Part shown: one piece after another, positions 15,563 to 23,599 of the stretch
Position numbering within the stretch: position 1 is the stretch's first letter
Layout: every line of letters starts with the position of its first letter
Assembly (NCBI GenBank): GCA_964401615.1
Contig: CAYNZF010000018.1
Span: 1 to 30,078 of the forward strand
Reading direction: 5' to 3'
Source of the DNA: JAXGQD01 sp964401615
GTDB lineage: Bacteria; Bacillota; Clostridia; Saccharofermentanales; Fastidiosipilaceae
DNA: 30,078 nucleotides
Program-made: the position numbers and the translations under genes
The notes under the pieces: model-generated
Told to the model about the DNA's origin: nothing
Database searches by the model: none
Seen by the model: the letters and a program-made list of their open reading frames with translations, nothing else

Positions 15563-16079
15563 TGGTTTTTACCTCCTCTTGGCGATAACGGTTGATAATG
15601 ACTTCGATTTCATCCAATTTGACCAAATTGGCATAGACGTCGTCATCGATCATCATGACCGGAGCAAGTCCGCAGCAGCCCAGGCAGCGGGTGGCTTCCA
15701 ACGTGAACAAACCATCGTCCGTTGTTTTTCCGACCTGTATGTTGAGTGACTTGGAGACTTTGTCCAGCACTTTTTGCGCACCTTTGACGTAACAAGCGGT
15801 GCCAAGGCAAACCTTGATTTCGTGTTTCCCTTTCGGTTCAGTGGTGAACTGACTGTAAAATGTCGTCACACCGTACAGTTCGGCGACATTTTCTCCGGTT
15901 TTTTCAGCGATGAATTTATGGATCTCAAGGGGCAAAAAGCCAAATATTCTTTGAGCCTCCTGCAGCACCGACATAGACATGCCCTTTTTTCCATGTTGTT
16001 CTTCAATAAAATGCTCTAGTTCGGCGTACCTGGGATCATGCGCAGCAATTCTCATACAATTACATTGGATTGTTTTCAT
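15549..16079 (-). CDS. hydC: Hydrogenase [2Fe-2S] subunit, HydC/NuoE-like
   Basis: First gene of the hydCBA operon, 176 residues. It is a NuoE (24 kDa) homologue: a helical bundle N-terminus (LQEAQRIFGFLP... VAELYGVTTFYSQF) and a thioredoxin-like [2Fe-2S] domain with all four ligands in CLGTACYVKG and CLGCCGLAPV. It passes electrons between the HydB flavin and other centres. I chose ATG 16079, which has AAGGGGGGAA upstream; a TTG frame from 16115 adds 12 residues and reads through the ribosome binding site. It is preceded by a -10 consensus at 16137-16132. Confidence 0.95.
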   Translation of the reverse strand: MKTIQCNCMRIAAHDPRYAELEHFIEEQHGKKGMSMSVLQEAQRIFGFLPLEIHKFIAEKTGENVAELYGVTTFYSQFTTEPKGKHEIKVCLGTACYVKGAQKVLDKVSKSLNIQVGKTTDDGLFTLEATRCLGCCGLAPVMMIDDDVYANLVKLDEIEVIINRYRQEEVKTNEAI

Positions 16080-16131
16080 AGACAATTCCCCCCTTATGGG
16101 ATAATCGAATGGCAACTTTTATATCAATTCA

Positions 16132-16159
16132 ATTATAGCGAGAAAAACAATCATGTATA
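16132..16159 (-). promoter_or_regulatory. Candidate promoter of hydCBA
   Basis: On the minus strand TATACA (16159-16154) and a perfect TATAAT (16137-16132) are separated by 16 bases. This puts the start near 16125 and leaves a leader of about 46 bases before hydC. The -35 match is 4 of 6. No FNR box or clear Rex-type palindrome was found next to it. Confidence 0.45.
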
Positions 16160-16194
16160 GCGGTTTTCATTGCGTTTTGTAAATTTTTATCGTT

Positions 16195-16755
16195 TTATTG
16201 TAAACATTTTGGCAAAACCAGGCTTTGCCAGGTTTTCAGTACAGGCGGCGCTGCGCTCGGGTCAGAAAATATTTTTTCCATCCAGATCATGTCCAGCCAG
16301 CGCCCGTGCTTGTAAGCACATCTTGTAAAATGGGCCGCCTGCATAAATCCTTTTCCGGAAAAGAAATTTTTACTAATTGGATATGGATGATAGATACAGG
16401 CATTAAGGCTCTGAAAACCCTGCGCAAGCAGGATATTTTCCAGGCATTCATAAAGCATTGAACCAATCCCGCTGCCTGCGAGACCGTTTTTCAAATAAAT
16501 CGTGACTTCCACGGACCACTGGTAAGCGGCACGTTCTTTAAAATCCGCTGCGTAGGCAAAACCGATCATTTCAACTTCTCGTTCAGCGACCAGAAACGGG
16601 TACTTCAACATGGTGCGTTGGATGCGGGCCGTGAACTCCGCCGGAGCGGGAGTCTGCAGCTCGAAGCTGATGCAGGTCTCCTCTACATAGTAAGCGTAAA
16701 TGGCTAAAATTGCCGCTGAGTCCGCTTCTGCGGCCATTCTGATGTGGATGTTCAT
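16195..16755 (-). CDS. GNAT N-acetyltransferase, phosphinothricin acetyltransferase-like
   Basis: Cytoplasmic acetyl-CoA-dependent N-acetyltransferase of 186 residues, resembling the Pat/MnaT (YncA) branch. It starts IHIRMAAEADSAAILAIYAYYVEET, as in Pat proteins (RxAxxxDxxxIxxIYNxxV). The acetyl-CoA loop is GLAGSGIGSMLYECLE at about 93-108, and the C-terminal NFFSGKGF-x-HFTRCAYKHGRW segment matches family ends (GF-x-G-x-K-x-GRW-D). It begins 3 bases after the ATP-grasp gene, so the two are almost certainly co-translated. Acceptors of the family are small amines or amino acids; here the product of the ATP-grasp ligase is a candidate, by inference. Confidence 0.87.
   Translation of the reverse strand: MNIHIRMAAEADSAAILAIYAYYVEETCISFELQTPAPAEFTARIQRTMLKYPFLVAEREVEMIGFAYAADFKERAAYQWSVEVTIYLKNGLAGSGIGSMLYECLENILLAQGFQSLNACIYHPYPISKNFFSGKGFMQAAHFTRCAYKHGRWLDMIWMEKIFSDPSAAPPVLKTWQSLVLPKCLQ
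16214..16236. terminator. Hairpin inside the 3' end of the GNAT gene
   Basis: AAAACC-A-GGC (16214-16223), loop TTT, GCC-A-GGTTTT (16227-16236): a 9-bp stem with one A-A mismatch and T-runs on both strands. It overlaps the last codons of the GNAT gene and could terminate the ATP-grasp/GNAT transcript ahead of hydC. Confidence 0.5.
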
Positions 16756-16758
16756 GCG

Positions 16759-17973
16759 TCAGCGGCCCGCGCTCATGTCCAGGCTGACCCGGCGCAGAAC
16801 ATCTGCTTCAAAGGCGTCCACCTCTGCTCGACTCGGTGATTTTAGAAGATAGTACTGGTTACCCATCTGCGGTACACTCATCTCCGGATTGCGGCCCTGC
16901 TGGACAATATTTTTACCATAAGTTTTCATAATCGTTTCGTGTGAGGGGCTGTAACGGAATTTGTCGCGACGACCCGCATATGAGCAGAAGAACGGTGTCG
17001 GTTTAGGCCTGTGTACTAATTTCCCAAAAGCGACCATCTCCGCGTACATGCGGTAAACACTGTCATCGTTCGCATAATTGTACATGTCCGGCGTGTTTCC
17101 GCCAGCGGGCCGCATATTGACTTCAAGCGCCACATAATCACCAACTTTTCCAAGACCTTTTTTAGCTTTGGTCAGACGAAAAAACTCCAGGTGAATGAAA
17201 CGATTTTTAACAGAAAAAGCCTTGACTGTCCGCTCGCCGATTTTCTGCAGTTCCACCGGGATTTCTCTGATTACACGGTAACAAAGGTCTTTTTCTTCTA
17301 TCACGATATCCAGAATGGACGGCGGCCATTCGATGGCGGTGGTAAAAAGCAGTTCACCTTCCGGACCGACAATGCCGTCAAACGAGACAATGTCACCTTG
17401 AATGAATTCTTCCAAAACGTAGGGCACGCCCAAGTCAAAGGTCAAAAAAGTTTTCCATTCAGCGGCCGATTCGATCTTGAAACTGTTCGTGGCTCCCACC
17501 CCGATTTCAGGTTTGGCTATGACAGGAAAACCCACCTCTTTAACGAAAGCCGTGGCCTTTTCCAGGTCATTCAGCAGGCATTGTCGAGCGGTGGGGATGC
17601 CGGCCTCAAGATAAATTTTCTTCATCGCCGCCTTGCTTTTGATGGATTCGATCTGGTCCAGCTGCGCTCCGGTGGTAATGTTGAAATCTGTGCGCAGGTG
17701 GGCATCGAGCACCAGCCAGTGTTCGTTGTTTGATTCGAGCCAGTCTATTTTTCCATACTTAAAGGACAAAAAAGCGATCGCCCGGAAAACCTGATCGTAG
17801 TCTTCGAGTGAATCGACTTTATAGTATTCCGTCAGAGCGTCCTGCAGGTCCCAGCTCAGCTCGTGATAGGGCGCGTCACCGACACCAAGCACCGTCAGCC
17901 CGGCCTTGCGCAGCTCAATGCAGTAATAGGCGTGAATTTCGGGAAAGTGCGGGGAAATGTAGACGTAGTTCAT
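16759..17973 (-). CDS. ATP-grasp carboxylate-amine ligase of unknown substrate
   Basis: ATP-grasp enzyme of 404 residues; the fold joins a carboxylate to an amine or thiol through an acyl-phosphate. The N-terminal pre-ATP-grasp domain (1-110) contains YISPHFPEIHAYYC and WLESNNEHWL. The ATP-binding lobe has GFPVIAKPEIGVGATNS (about 149-165) and VLEEFIQGDIVSFDG. Metal and phosphate residues are in HLEFFRL and ALEVNMRPAGGNTPDM. The C-terminal region (FFCSYAGRRDKF, PQMGNQYYLLKSP) is family-specific and not one I can assign. The start has GGAGGAAAAC. It is followed by the GNAT gene after 3 bases and preceded by a broken DUF4143 gene. It resembles the carbamoyl-phosphate-synthase-like ATP-grasp group rather than D-Ala ligase or PurK. 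The substrate is unknown. Confidence 0.83.
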   Translation of the reverse strand: MNYVYISPHFPEIHAYYCIELRKAGLTVLGVGDAPYHELSWDLQDALTEYYKVDSLEDYDQVFRAIAFLSFKYGKIDWLESNNEHWLVLDAHLRTDFNITTGAQLDQIESIKSKAAMKKIYLEAGIPTARQCLLNDLEKATAFVKEVGFPVIAKPEIGVGATNSFKIESAAEWKTFLTFDLGVPYVLEEFIQGDIVSFDGIVGPEGELLFTTAIEWPPSILDIVIEEKDLCYRVIREIPVELQKIGERTVKAFSVKNRFIHLEFFRLTKAKKGLGKVGDYVALEVNMRPAGGNTPDMYNYANDDSVYRMYAEMVAFGKLVHRPKPTPFFCSYAGRRDKFRYSPSHETIMKTYGKNIVQQGRNPEMSVPQMGNQYYLLKSPSRAEVDAFEADVLRRVSLDMSAGR

Positions 17974-18030
17974 TGTTTTCCTCCATCGGTGCGTCGTATT
18001 AGCTTAATAATATATGTAATACGTTTCGAT

Positions 18031-18858
18031 TTAAAGATAAGCCGCGGGTATCGCGAAATTCATTCGGTCAAGATGCAGCAGTTTTGGGCAAAAGCAAACA
18101 ACGCCGCCTGAGCCAATTTTATGCAGGTCATCCTCTTTGACCGGGTCCAGTTTCGTAAAAGGGCTGAGTGTTTTGCCATTGACTTTCTCATCCGGCAGAA
18201 TTCTGAGCGGATGTAAAGTTCCGGCGATTTCGATGACAAGCTCAATCTCCACGAGGTTGGCGTTGCGATAATGGTAGAACTGAGCGTTTGTGTGTGATTG
18301 CATAATTTCTGCGATGACGTAGTTTGTAAAGAAGCGCCGGGCGTTTTCCCCCTCTTTAAGAAGTTCCGGCGAGGTTATTTCGTTTAGCCAGGCCAGCAAG
18401 CCGGTGTCCATAAAATAGAGTTTGGGGCTTTTGGCCGTTTTTTTAAGAGCGGGATCTGTCAAACCTGGTAAAAGAAAAATCACTTGTTCATTTTTTAGAA
18501 TTTGTATCCAACGCTGACAAGTCGCAGGCATGATACCCAGTTTTTTTGAAATGCCAAAACAGTTTAGGATCTCTCCGGAATAAAGTGCTAAGTCAGTTAG
18601 GAAGCTTCGAAAATCTTCTTGACTGCCTCTGCGGATCACTTTGGCATTTCCACTCTGCAGCAAGTTCTCCACACGCTCTGCATAATAGCTGTCTCGATCT
18701 TTGTGCCTGGGTGAAACCGCCCACAAACCTTCGAAAATCAGAGTCTGTAAATCACCCGTATCCGTCCCTTCCCGGCCACGCAGCATCAGGAAGCTGGATT
18801 TTGGAAGAAATGGTTTTTCACAAGTAACGTGCTTTCGTACCCGAAACGAATTTACCAC
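18031..18858 (-). pseudogene. 5'-truncated AAA_14/DUF4143 ATPase gene
   Basis: About 275 codons matching the C-terminal part of AAA_14-DUF4143 proteins (normally about 400-430 residues). Visible are the linker LQTLIFEGLWAVS, the winged helix-like segment (FGISKKLGIMPATCQRWIQI), the hallmark KSPKLYFMDTGLLAWL, FTNYVIAEIMQS and IGSGGVVCFCPKLLHLD. The whole P-loop ATPase domain is missing, and only 109 bases separate the frame from the next gene, so it cannot be hidden. The nuclease-like motif is also damaged: the usual EIDLLIE...IEIK appears as EIELVIE...LRIL. The only start is a GTG without a ribosome binding site. Probably a decayed mobile or defence-type gene that landed inside a leftward operon. 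Confidence 0.8.
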
Positions 18859-18881
18859 GATAATCTTACCTCCCGATTGGC

Positions 18882-18940
18882 TTGCTTCACAGTTTTTTAG
18901 GGAATTTAGTGCATAAATTCCCTAAAAAACTGCGAAGCAA
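18882..18940. repeat. 27-bp inverted repeat with 5-base loop
   Basis: Left arm 18882-18908 and right arm 18914-18940 match at 26 of 27 positions (one A-C mismatch at 18889/18933), with loop GTGCA. The core is TTTTTTAGGGAATTTA. It fills most of the space between the truncated DUF4143 gene and the esterase stop. TTTTTT at 18944-18949 follows 3 bases later on the plus strand, but no plus-strand gene needs a terminator here, and the minus-strand side has no T-run. It may be the end of a mobile element, an operator of the lost gene, or an RNA structure. Confidence 0.75.
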
Positions 18941-18967
18941 CGATTTTTTCTGTCCATAAAAGCACCA

Positions 18968-19711
18968 CTATAGAGGCATTATTTTTTCCAGGTGATAAGG
19001 CAGCATTTTACGCCACCACGGCCAGTCATGAGCGACATCAAAACCCCAGTAGTCAAACCATGCGCCTACGTTCCTTTCAGCCAGGAGGCGGTCGGTCTCA
19101 CGTACCCCCGGCAAAAGGTCCCCCTCCCATGCACCCTGTCCAATCACCACATGGATGGCCGAATCGCGGTAATAGTTTAGAAAGGGATGGTACCACTGCA
19201 TTTCAGCCAGAAAATCCACCGGCGAACTATGGTATAAGGTCGCATCCATCTGACCTTCGAAGAGCACCCGTGCGTCAAAGCAAGGCGAAATGGCAATCGT
19301 CGCGTCAAAGAGCTGGGGACAGCGCAGCACCGTCAGCGCTGCGTGCGTCCCACCCAGGCTGCAGCCGGTGGAAAGGATCTTTTGAAAATGTCCCTCACGA
19401 TTGGCGATCAAAGGGGCGAATTCACTTGCAATATGCTGGAAATAAGCCTCCTGGCGAGCACTGCGTTCATGAAGCGGCGCGGCTTTATCGGACCAGGATT
19501 CACGATCCACCGTGTCGACGGTGAAAAGCTGTATTTGACCTGCGTCGATCCAGGGCCGGATCGTGTCCACCATGCCCCAGTCCGCGAAATCGCCATGCAT
19601 CCCGTCTTGTGAGGGAAAAACCAGACACGGTTTCCCGCTGTGGCCGTAGACGTTGTAGTACATGTCTCTGGACAAAATGGGGCTGTAATAGTGATTTTCT
19701 TCAAAATGCAT
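18968..19711 (-). CDS. Esterase-superfamily alpha/beta hydrolase
   Basis: Soluble alpha/beta hydrolase of 247 residues without a signal peptide. The nucleophile elbow is STGCSLGGTHA, with S118 in a GxSxG motif. The catalytic His is probably H228 in DVAHDWPWW. SQDGMHGDFADWGM and SPCFDARVLFEGQ resemble the esterase D-like group (small predicted esterases). It starts 9 bases after the C39-like gene, so the two form a unit. Downstream on the same strand are the inverted repeat, the DUF4143 relic and then the ATP-grasp gene. A role in releasing or hydrolysing a product of the ATP-grasp ligase is possible, but only by context. Confidence 0.82.
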   Translation of the reverse strand: MHFEENHYYSPILSRDMYYNVYGHSGKPCLVFPSQDGMHGDFADWGMVDTIRPWIDAGQIQLFTVDTVDRESWSDKAAPLHERSARQEAYFQHIASEFAPLIANREGHFQKILSTGCSLGGTHAALTVLRCPQLFDATIAISPCFDARVLFEGQMDATLYHSSPVDFLAEMQWYHPFLNYYRDSAIHVVIGQGAWEGDLLPGVRETDRLLAERNVGAWFDYWGFDVAHDWPWWRKMLPYHLEKIMPL

Positions 19712-19720
19712 CGGCTGCTC

Positions 19721-20341
19721 CTAAATAAAATAATCTATGGTGCGCTCGGGGCTGAGTTTGGTCAACTCGTTAAAAATCAGTACCGCCTCACGCTGCTCCG
19801 GCACGCCCAACGAATAAGTAGACAGCGTTTTGGCATTGAAAAACTCCATCGGAACCACGCGATTATAGGCAAAAGAATGTCCCTTAACGATCTTGATTTC
19901 AGACTCCTTGAATGGCTCGAGTTGATAATACGGGTCAAAAATCTGCACCATGTCTCCATCGAGACCGGTCATGAGCACATAGTGCTCCACTTCATCCCAA
20001 ACCCGCGCCACGACGACACCCCCGCGCATCAGGGCGTCGTTCAACTCGCTCAACTCTCCGAACTTGACTTGCGAGCCGCGCAGATAATGACAACTCACCG
20101 ACAAATTATGTGTCGGGGCGAATTGGTTGATCCAGTTGCTGAGGAACATCATGGCCATGGTTGAGGTTCCATGCTTACCCTCTTCCCCTTGATTGTTGTA
20201 GCAATCGAGGCTGTATAACATAATATTTCGGACCAGTGCAGCCGGTATCTGCTCACGCTCGAACAGGAAGCTGATGGCATTGAGCAACGTGGTTGGCCCA
20301 CAATCAAAATCGGATATCTGGTATCGCAATGGTGTTTTCAA
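19721..20341 (-). CDS. C39-like cysteine peptidase, soluble
   Basis: Papain-fold protein of 206 residues with a complete C39-type catalytic set: oxyanion Q8 and C14 in RYQISDFDCGPTTLLNA, H120 in EHYVLMTGLDGD, and D136 in IFDPYY. It has no transmembrane segment and no ABC exporter domain, so it is not a bacteriocin-exporting C39 transporter. Without a signal sequence it should act in the cytoplasm. The start is TTG 20341, with GGGGGAA upstream; no in-frame ATG fits as well. It is the first gene of the leftward run toward the esterase and ATP-grasp genes. It may cleave or transfer a peptide or amide. The substrate is unknown. Confidence 0.8.
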   Translation of the reverse strand: MKTPLRYQISDFDCGPTTLLNAISFLFEREQIPAALVRNIMLYSLDCYNNQGEEGKHGTSTMAMMFLSNWINQFAPTHNLSVSCHYLRGSQVKFGELSELNDALMRGGVVVARVWDEVEHYVLMTGLDGDMVQIFDPYYQLEPFKESEIKIVKGHSFAYNRVVPMEFFNAKTLSTYSLGVPEQREAVLIFNELTKLSPERTIDYFI

Positions 20342-20479
20342 TTCGACGGATTCCCCCTACCCCTTTATTTCAGATCAGCTGTTTCAGTATGTTTTTATAC
20401 GCAAAACTAACTGTCGTACTGACCGAAGTTCACGCAACATTTTAACTTTATTTTGACAAAACTGCTATGGTAATTTTGC

Positions 20480-20508
20480 TTTACCAAGCTAGTGTAATGT
20501 AGTATTAT
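20480..20508 (+). promoter_or_regulatory. Candidate promoter of the amino acid ABC operon
   Basis: TTTACC (20480-20485) and TATTAT (20503-20508) are separated by exactly 17 bases. This gives a start near 20515 and a leader of about 78 bases before the substrate-binding protein gene. A TTGACA at 20453-20458 has no fitting -10. The leader holds only a short hairpin (CAAGG-CCTG-CCTTG) and no T-box or known riboswitch that I can recognise. Confidence 0.55.
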
Positions 20509-20592
20509 GCAGAAGCTTTTAAGGTGAGCTTATTGTTTTGCCAAGGCCTGCCTTGAAAGTATTAGTTAAGTATTTGAAGGAGTTTTAATAAA

Positions 20593-21438
20593 ATGAAAAA
20601 AACAATTGCCCTTGTACTGGCACTCAGTCTCACTGCCCTCTTCGCTCTGGCGGCCTGCGGCTCCCAGGCGACGACCGCCACCACTGCTGCAGCCACCACT
20701 GCCGCTGCCGATGTCTCATGGGAGAACGTTAAAACAGCCGGAAAACTGATCATGGGCCTGGATGACAATTTCCCGCCTATGGGTTTCCGCAACGAAAAGA
20801 ATGAGATTGTCGGATTTGACATCGACCTCGCGACTGAAGTCAGCAAAAGACTCGGTGTCGAGCTTGAACTTTTGCCCATCGATTGGAAAATGAAGCAAAA
20901 CGAACTCGAGGCCGGCAATGTTGATGTGCTGTGGAACGGCTACAGCTTCACCGATGAGCGTAATGAAGACAATACGCTTTCCAAAGCATACCTCGCCAAT
21001 GATCAGGTCGTCATCGTCATGGCTAAATCCGGGATCAAGGATCTGGCAGGCATGGCAGGTAAAAAGCTGGCTATTCAAGAAGAATCTTCCGCTCAAGAAG
21101 CCCTGGACGCGGCCGCCGAATTCAAAGCCTCTTTGGCTGAAGTGGTGCCTTTCAAGGACAACGTCACCGCCTTTTTGGATATTCAATCGGCCAACAGTGA
21201 TGGCCTGCTCGTCGACAAAGTGGTCGGTGAGTACTACATCGCTCAACAAGCCAATCCGGCGGATTATGTGATTTTAAGTGAGTCACTTGCCCCCGAGACC
21301 TATGTCATCGGTTTCCGTAAAGGCGAAGCAGCACTGAAGGATAAAGTCGAAGCGACACTGCAGGAAATGAAAGCCGACGGTACGCTGGCGAAAATTTCGA
21401 CCACCTGGTTTGGCTCCGACGTCACCATTTTCGAATAA
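20593..21438 (+). CDS. Amino acid ABC transporter substrate-binding lipoprotein
   Basis: Family 3 solute-binding protein of 281 residues. A lipoprotein signal with lipobox LAAC (C22) anchors it outside the membrane. A Thr/Ala-rich linker follows (TTATTAAATTAAA). The binding domain has the usual motifs KLIMGLDDNFPPMGFRNEKN, IVGFDIDLATEVSKRLGVELE and NVDVLWNGYSFTDER. Ligands of this family are polar amino acids such as glutamine, cystine, arginine or glutamate; DDNFPPMGF and WNGYSFTDER fit the cystine/glutamine type but do not decide it. GAAGGAG lies upstream of the ATG. It is first in a three-gene operon with permease and ATPase. Confidence 0.94.
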   Translation: MKKTIALVLALSLTALFALAACGSQATTATTAAATTAAADVSWENVKTAGKLIMGLDDNFPPMGFRNEKNEIVGFDIDLATEVSKRLGVELELLPIDWKMKQNELEAGNVDVLWNGYSFTDERNEDNTLSKAYLANDQVVIVMAKSGIKDLAGMAGKKLAIQEESSAQEALDAAAEFKASLAEVVPFKDNVTAFLDIQSANSDGLLVDKVVGEYYIAQQANPADYVILSESLAPETYVIGFRKGEAALKDKVEATLQEMKADGTLAKISTTWFGSDVTIFE

Positions 21439-21444
21439 AAACAA

Positions 21445-22101
21445 ATGGGCTGGGACGAAATCGTAGTATTACTTCCCGCCTTTTTGGACGGGACCTGGGT
21501 AGCGGTGAAACTCTTTTTTATCACCCTGCTCTTTTCCCTGCCCCTGGGTTTGCTTGTCGCCTTCGGACGCATGTCTAAAATCAAAGTGCTGAGTCGCGGC
21601 ATCGCTCTTTTTCAGTACGTCATTCGCGGGACACCCCTGATGCTGCAGCTGATTTTCGTGATGTATTTTCCCTCGATACAGCTCGGTATAGGCGGCTTTG
21701 ACCGCTTTACCGCGGCCTGTGTGGCTTTTGCCATCAATTATTCGGCCTATTTTTCGGAAATCTACCGCAGCGGCATTGAATCTATTCCGCGCGGACAGTA
21801 CGAAGCGGCTAAAGTCTTGGGACTATCACGCGGTCGTACGTTTATGAGGATTGTTTTGCCGCAGACCATCAAGCGGATCATGCCCTCAATGGGAAACGAG
21901 TTCATGACGCTGGTGAAAGATACCGCGCTGGCCACGGTGATCGGCATCATCGAGCTGATGCGAGTGGCTCAGAACCACATGAACCGGACATCCAGCATGA
22001 TTCCGATCGTGGTCGCATTGGTTTTTTATCTGGTACTCAACGGAGTGGTCAATTTGACGGTCAATCGTATTGAGCGACGTTTAAATTACTATTCTTCGTA
22101 G
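21445..22101 (+). CDS. Amino acid ABC transporter permease
   Basis: Integral membrane subunit of 218 residues, His/Glu/Gln/Arg/opine family, with about five transmembrane helices (14-38, 57-78, 85-105, 150-170, 187-207). The ATPase-coupling EAA loop reads YEAAKVLGLSRGRTFMRIVLPQ. RGTPLMLQL and KDTALATVIGIIEL are family signatures. It begins 6 bases after the binding-protein stop. No clear Shine-Dalgarno sequence is visible before the ATG (CGAATAAAAACAA), so translation probably depends on coupling to the upstream gene. Confidence 0.94.
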   Translation: MGWDEIVVLLPAFLDGTWVAVKLFFITLLFSLPLGLLVAFGRMSKIKVLSRGIALFQYVIRGTPLMLQLIFVMYFPSIQLGIGGFDRFTAACVAFAINYSAYFSEIYRSGIESIPRGQYEAAKVLGLSRGRTFMRIVLPQTIKRIMPSMGNEFMTLVKDTALATVIGIIELMRVAQNHMNRTSSMIPIVVALVFYLVLNGVVNLTVNRIERRLNYYSS

Positions 22102-22140
22102 TTGAAGGGAATCAGGATTGTTGATAGAAACGGGAGAGCG

Positions 22141-22917
22141 ATGAAGCCTTCAGAAGATATGCTGCTTGTAAAAAATGTCCAAAAACAATTCGGTACTCTC
22201 GAAGTCCTGAAGGACATTTCTTTTGAAGTCAAACGCGGTGAAGTCGTCGCGATTATCGGACCTTCCGGTTCAGGAAAGTCGACTTTATTGCGTTGTATCA
22301 ATCAGCTGGACCGGATCGACAGCGGTGAAATCACGGTATGCGGTGAAACGCTGGTCAGCAGTGACGCTTCCGGCAAGGCGGTTTACGCCGCTTCAGCGGT
22401 CCAGAAGTCTGTCCAGCTGAAACTGGGTCTCGTTTTTCAAAATTTCAATCTTTTTCCGCATTTGTCGATTTTGGATAATTTACTCGAAGCCCCGGTACAG
22501 GTTTTGAAACAGCCCAGGGAAACCGCGCGTGCCAACGCCCTCGTGCTGCTTGAGAAACTGGGTCTCGCGGATAAAGCCTCAGCGTACCCTAACCAGCTCT
22601 CCGGCGGACAACAGCAGCGGGTGTCTATTGCCCGGGCACTCGCCTTGAATCCGGCCATTTTGTGCTTCGACGAACCCACCTCTGCCCTTGACCCAGAGCT
22701 GACCGGCGAAGTCCTGAAAGTCATGCGCGATCTGGCCAAAGAGCACATGACGATGTTGGTGGTCACCCACGAGATGCGTTTTGCCGAAGAGGTGGCGGAC
22801 TATGTGATTTTCATCGATCAGGGCGTCATTATCGAAGCCGGTACGCCGGACGAAATTTTCAATCATGCCAACGAAGAACGGACCAAGCAGTTTCTCCAAA
22901 AAATCGCTTCTGTTTGA
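22141..22917 (+). CDS. Amino acid ABC transporter ATP-binding protein (GlnQ-type)
   Basis: ATPase subunit of 258 residues. Walker A GPSGSGKST, signature LSGGQQQR, Walker B AILCFDEPTSALDPE and the His switch VVTHEMRF are intact. The insert between Walker A and the Q-loop (SSDASGKAVYAASAVQKSVQLKLGLVFQNFNLFPH) is slightly longer than in E. coli GlnQ. I chose ATG 22141, which has GGGAGAG upstream; a TTG frame beginning right after the permease stop adds 13 residues without family support. Last gene of the importer operon, ended by the terminator at 22937-22968. Confidence 0.94.
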   Translation: MKPSEDMLLVKNVQKQFGTLEVLKDISFEVKRGEVVAIIGPSGSGKSTLLRCINQLDRIDSGEITVCGETLVSSDASGKAVYAASAVQKSVQLKLGLVFQNFNLFPHLSILDNLLEAPVQVLKQPRETARANALVLLEKLGLADKASAYPNQLSGGQQQRVSIARALALNPAILCFDEPTSALDPELTGEVLKVMRDLAKEHMTMLVVTHEMRFAEEVADYVIFIDQGVIIEAGTPDEIFNHANEERTKQFLQKIASV

Positions 22918-22936
22918 TTGCAGAAAGCACGTGATA

Positions 22937-22968
22937 AAAAGCCAGGCGAGCACATTCGCTTGGCTTTT
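22937..22968 (+). terminator. Terminator of the amino acid ABC operon
   Basis: AAAAGCCAGGCGA (22937-22949), a 6-base loop, then TCGCTTGGCTTTT (22956-22968): a 12-bp stem with one mismatch, followed by GTTTT. It starts 20 bases after the ATPase stop. The A-run on the other side would also let it serve the leftward PAP2 gene. Confidence 0.85.
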
Positions 22969-22993
22969 GTTTTGGCAAAACTATTTTTTTGTT

Positions 22994-23542
22994 TTATGAA
23001 AGCACAACTTTTGGGGGACGCGCAGCATCCACAACTTTACACGAAGCCCAGCCGATCAAGGCACCAAAAAAGAAGCCGGCCAGAATATCTGACGGAAAAT
23101 GAACCTGCAGATAAAGTCTGGACAGCGAAATCAAAACTGCGAGCAAAAGTGAGGCATAGCGCAAAGGAATTTTTTCGATCATGAGTACGGTGGACGCCGC
23201 CGTTGAAGAAACCGTGTGGCCTGAAGGAAAGGAGTATTCCGCGGGTTCCTTGATAATGAGTTCGATGCCGGGGTCGATCTGAAAAGGGCGCAGCCTGCCA
23301 ACCAGTTCTTTCAAGCCCCAATTGATGAGAACCAAACTGATTAATAACGCGAGAAAAATTTTCAGCCCCGAGCCGCGGTACTGTTTGAAGACAAGCAAGC
23401 CCAGCCCCACGAGGATCCACACCGTTCCACCGTTTCCGATCCACGTTAAAAACGCCATCAAACGGTCCAGCAAGGGATGCTGCCAGTGTTCATGCACCCA
23501 GTATAAAATGCTAAAATCCAAATTTTGTACCCAATCGCTCAT
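22994..23542 (-). CDS. PAP2-family membrane phosphatase
   Basis: Membrane phosphatase of 182 residues with about five transmembrane helices. The three PAP2 catalytic motifs are complete: KELVGRLRP (78-86), PSGH (106-109) and SRLYLQVHFPSD (141-152). Small bacterial PAP2 enzymes often dephosphorylate undecaprenyl diphosphate or phosphatidylglycerophosphate. A role in recycling the undecaprenyl carrier would suit a window with murE and glmM, but the lipid substrate cannot be told from sequence. The start has GAAGGAG. It is 57 bases downstream of the GNAT gene, possibly in one transcript. Confidence 0.92.
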   Translation of the reverse strand: MSDWVQNLDFSILYWVHEHWQHPLLDRLMAFLTWIGNGGTVWILVGLGLLVFKQYRGSGLKIFLALLISLVLINWGLKELVGRLRPFQIDPGIELIIKEPAEYSFPSGHTVSSTAASTVLMIEKIPLRYASLLLAVLISLSRLYLQVHFPSDILAGFFFGALIGWASCKVVDAARPPKVVLS

Positions 23543-23599
23543 AAGACTCCTTCAGTGAACGCTTTGATGTTTAATCATTAACTGCCGTTTCTGCGCATG

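Noticed and set aside
20509..20592. T-box or riboswitch in the leader of the amino acid ABC operon
   Set aside because: The leader is only about 78 bases, with one weak hairpin and no T-box sequence or terminator.
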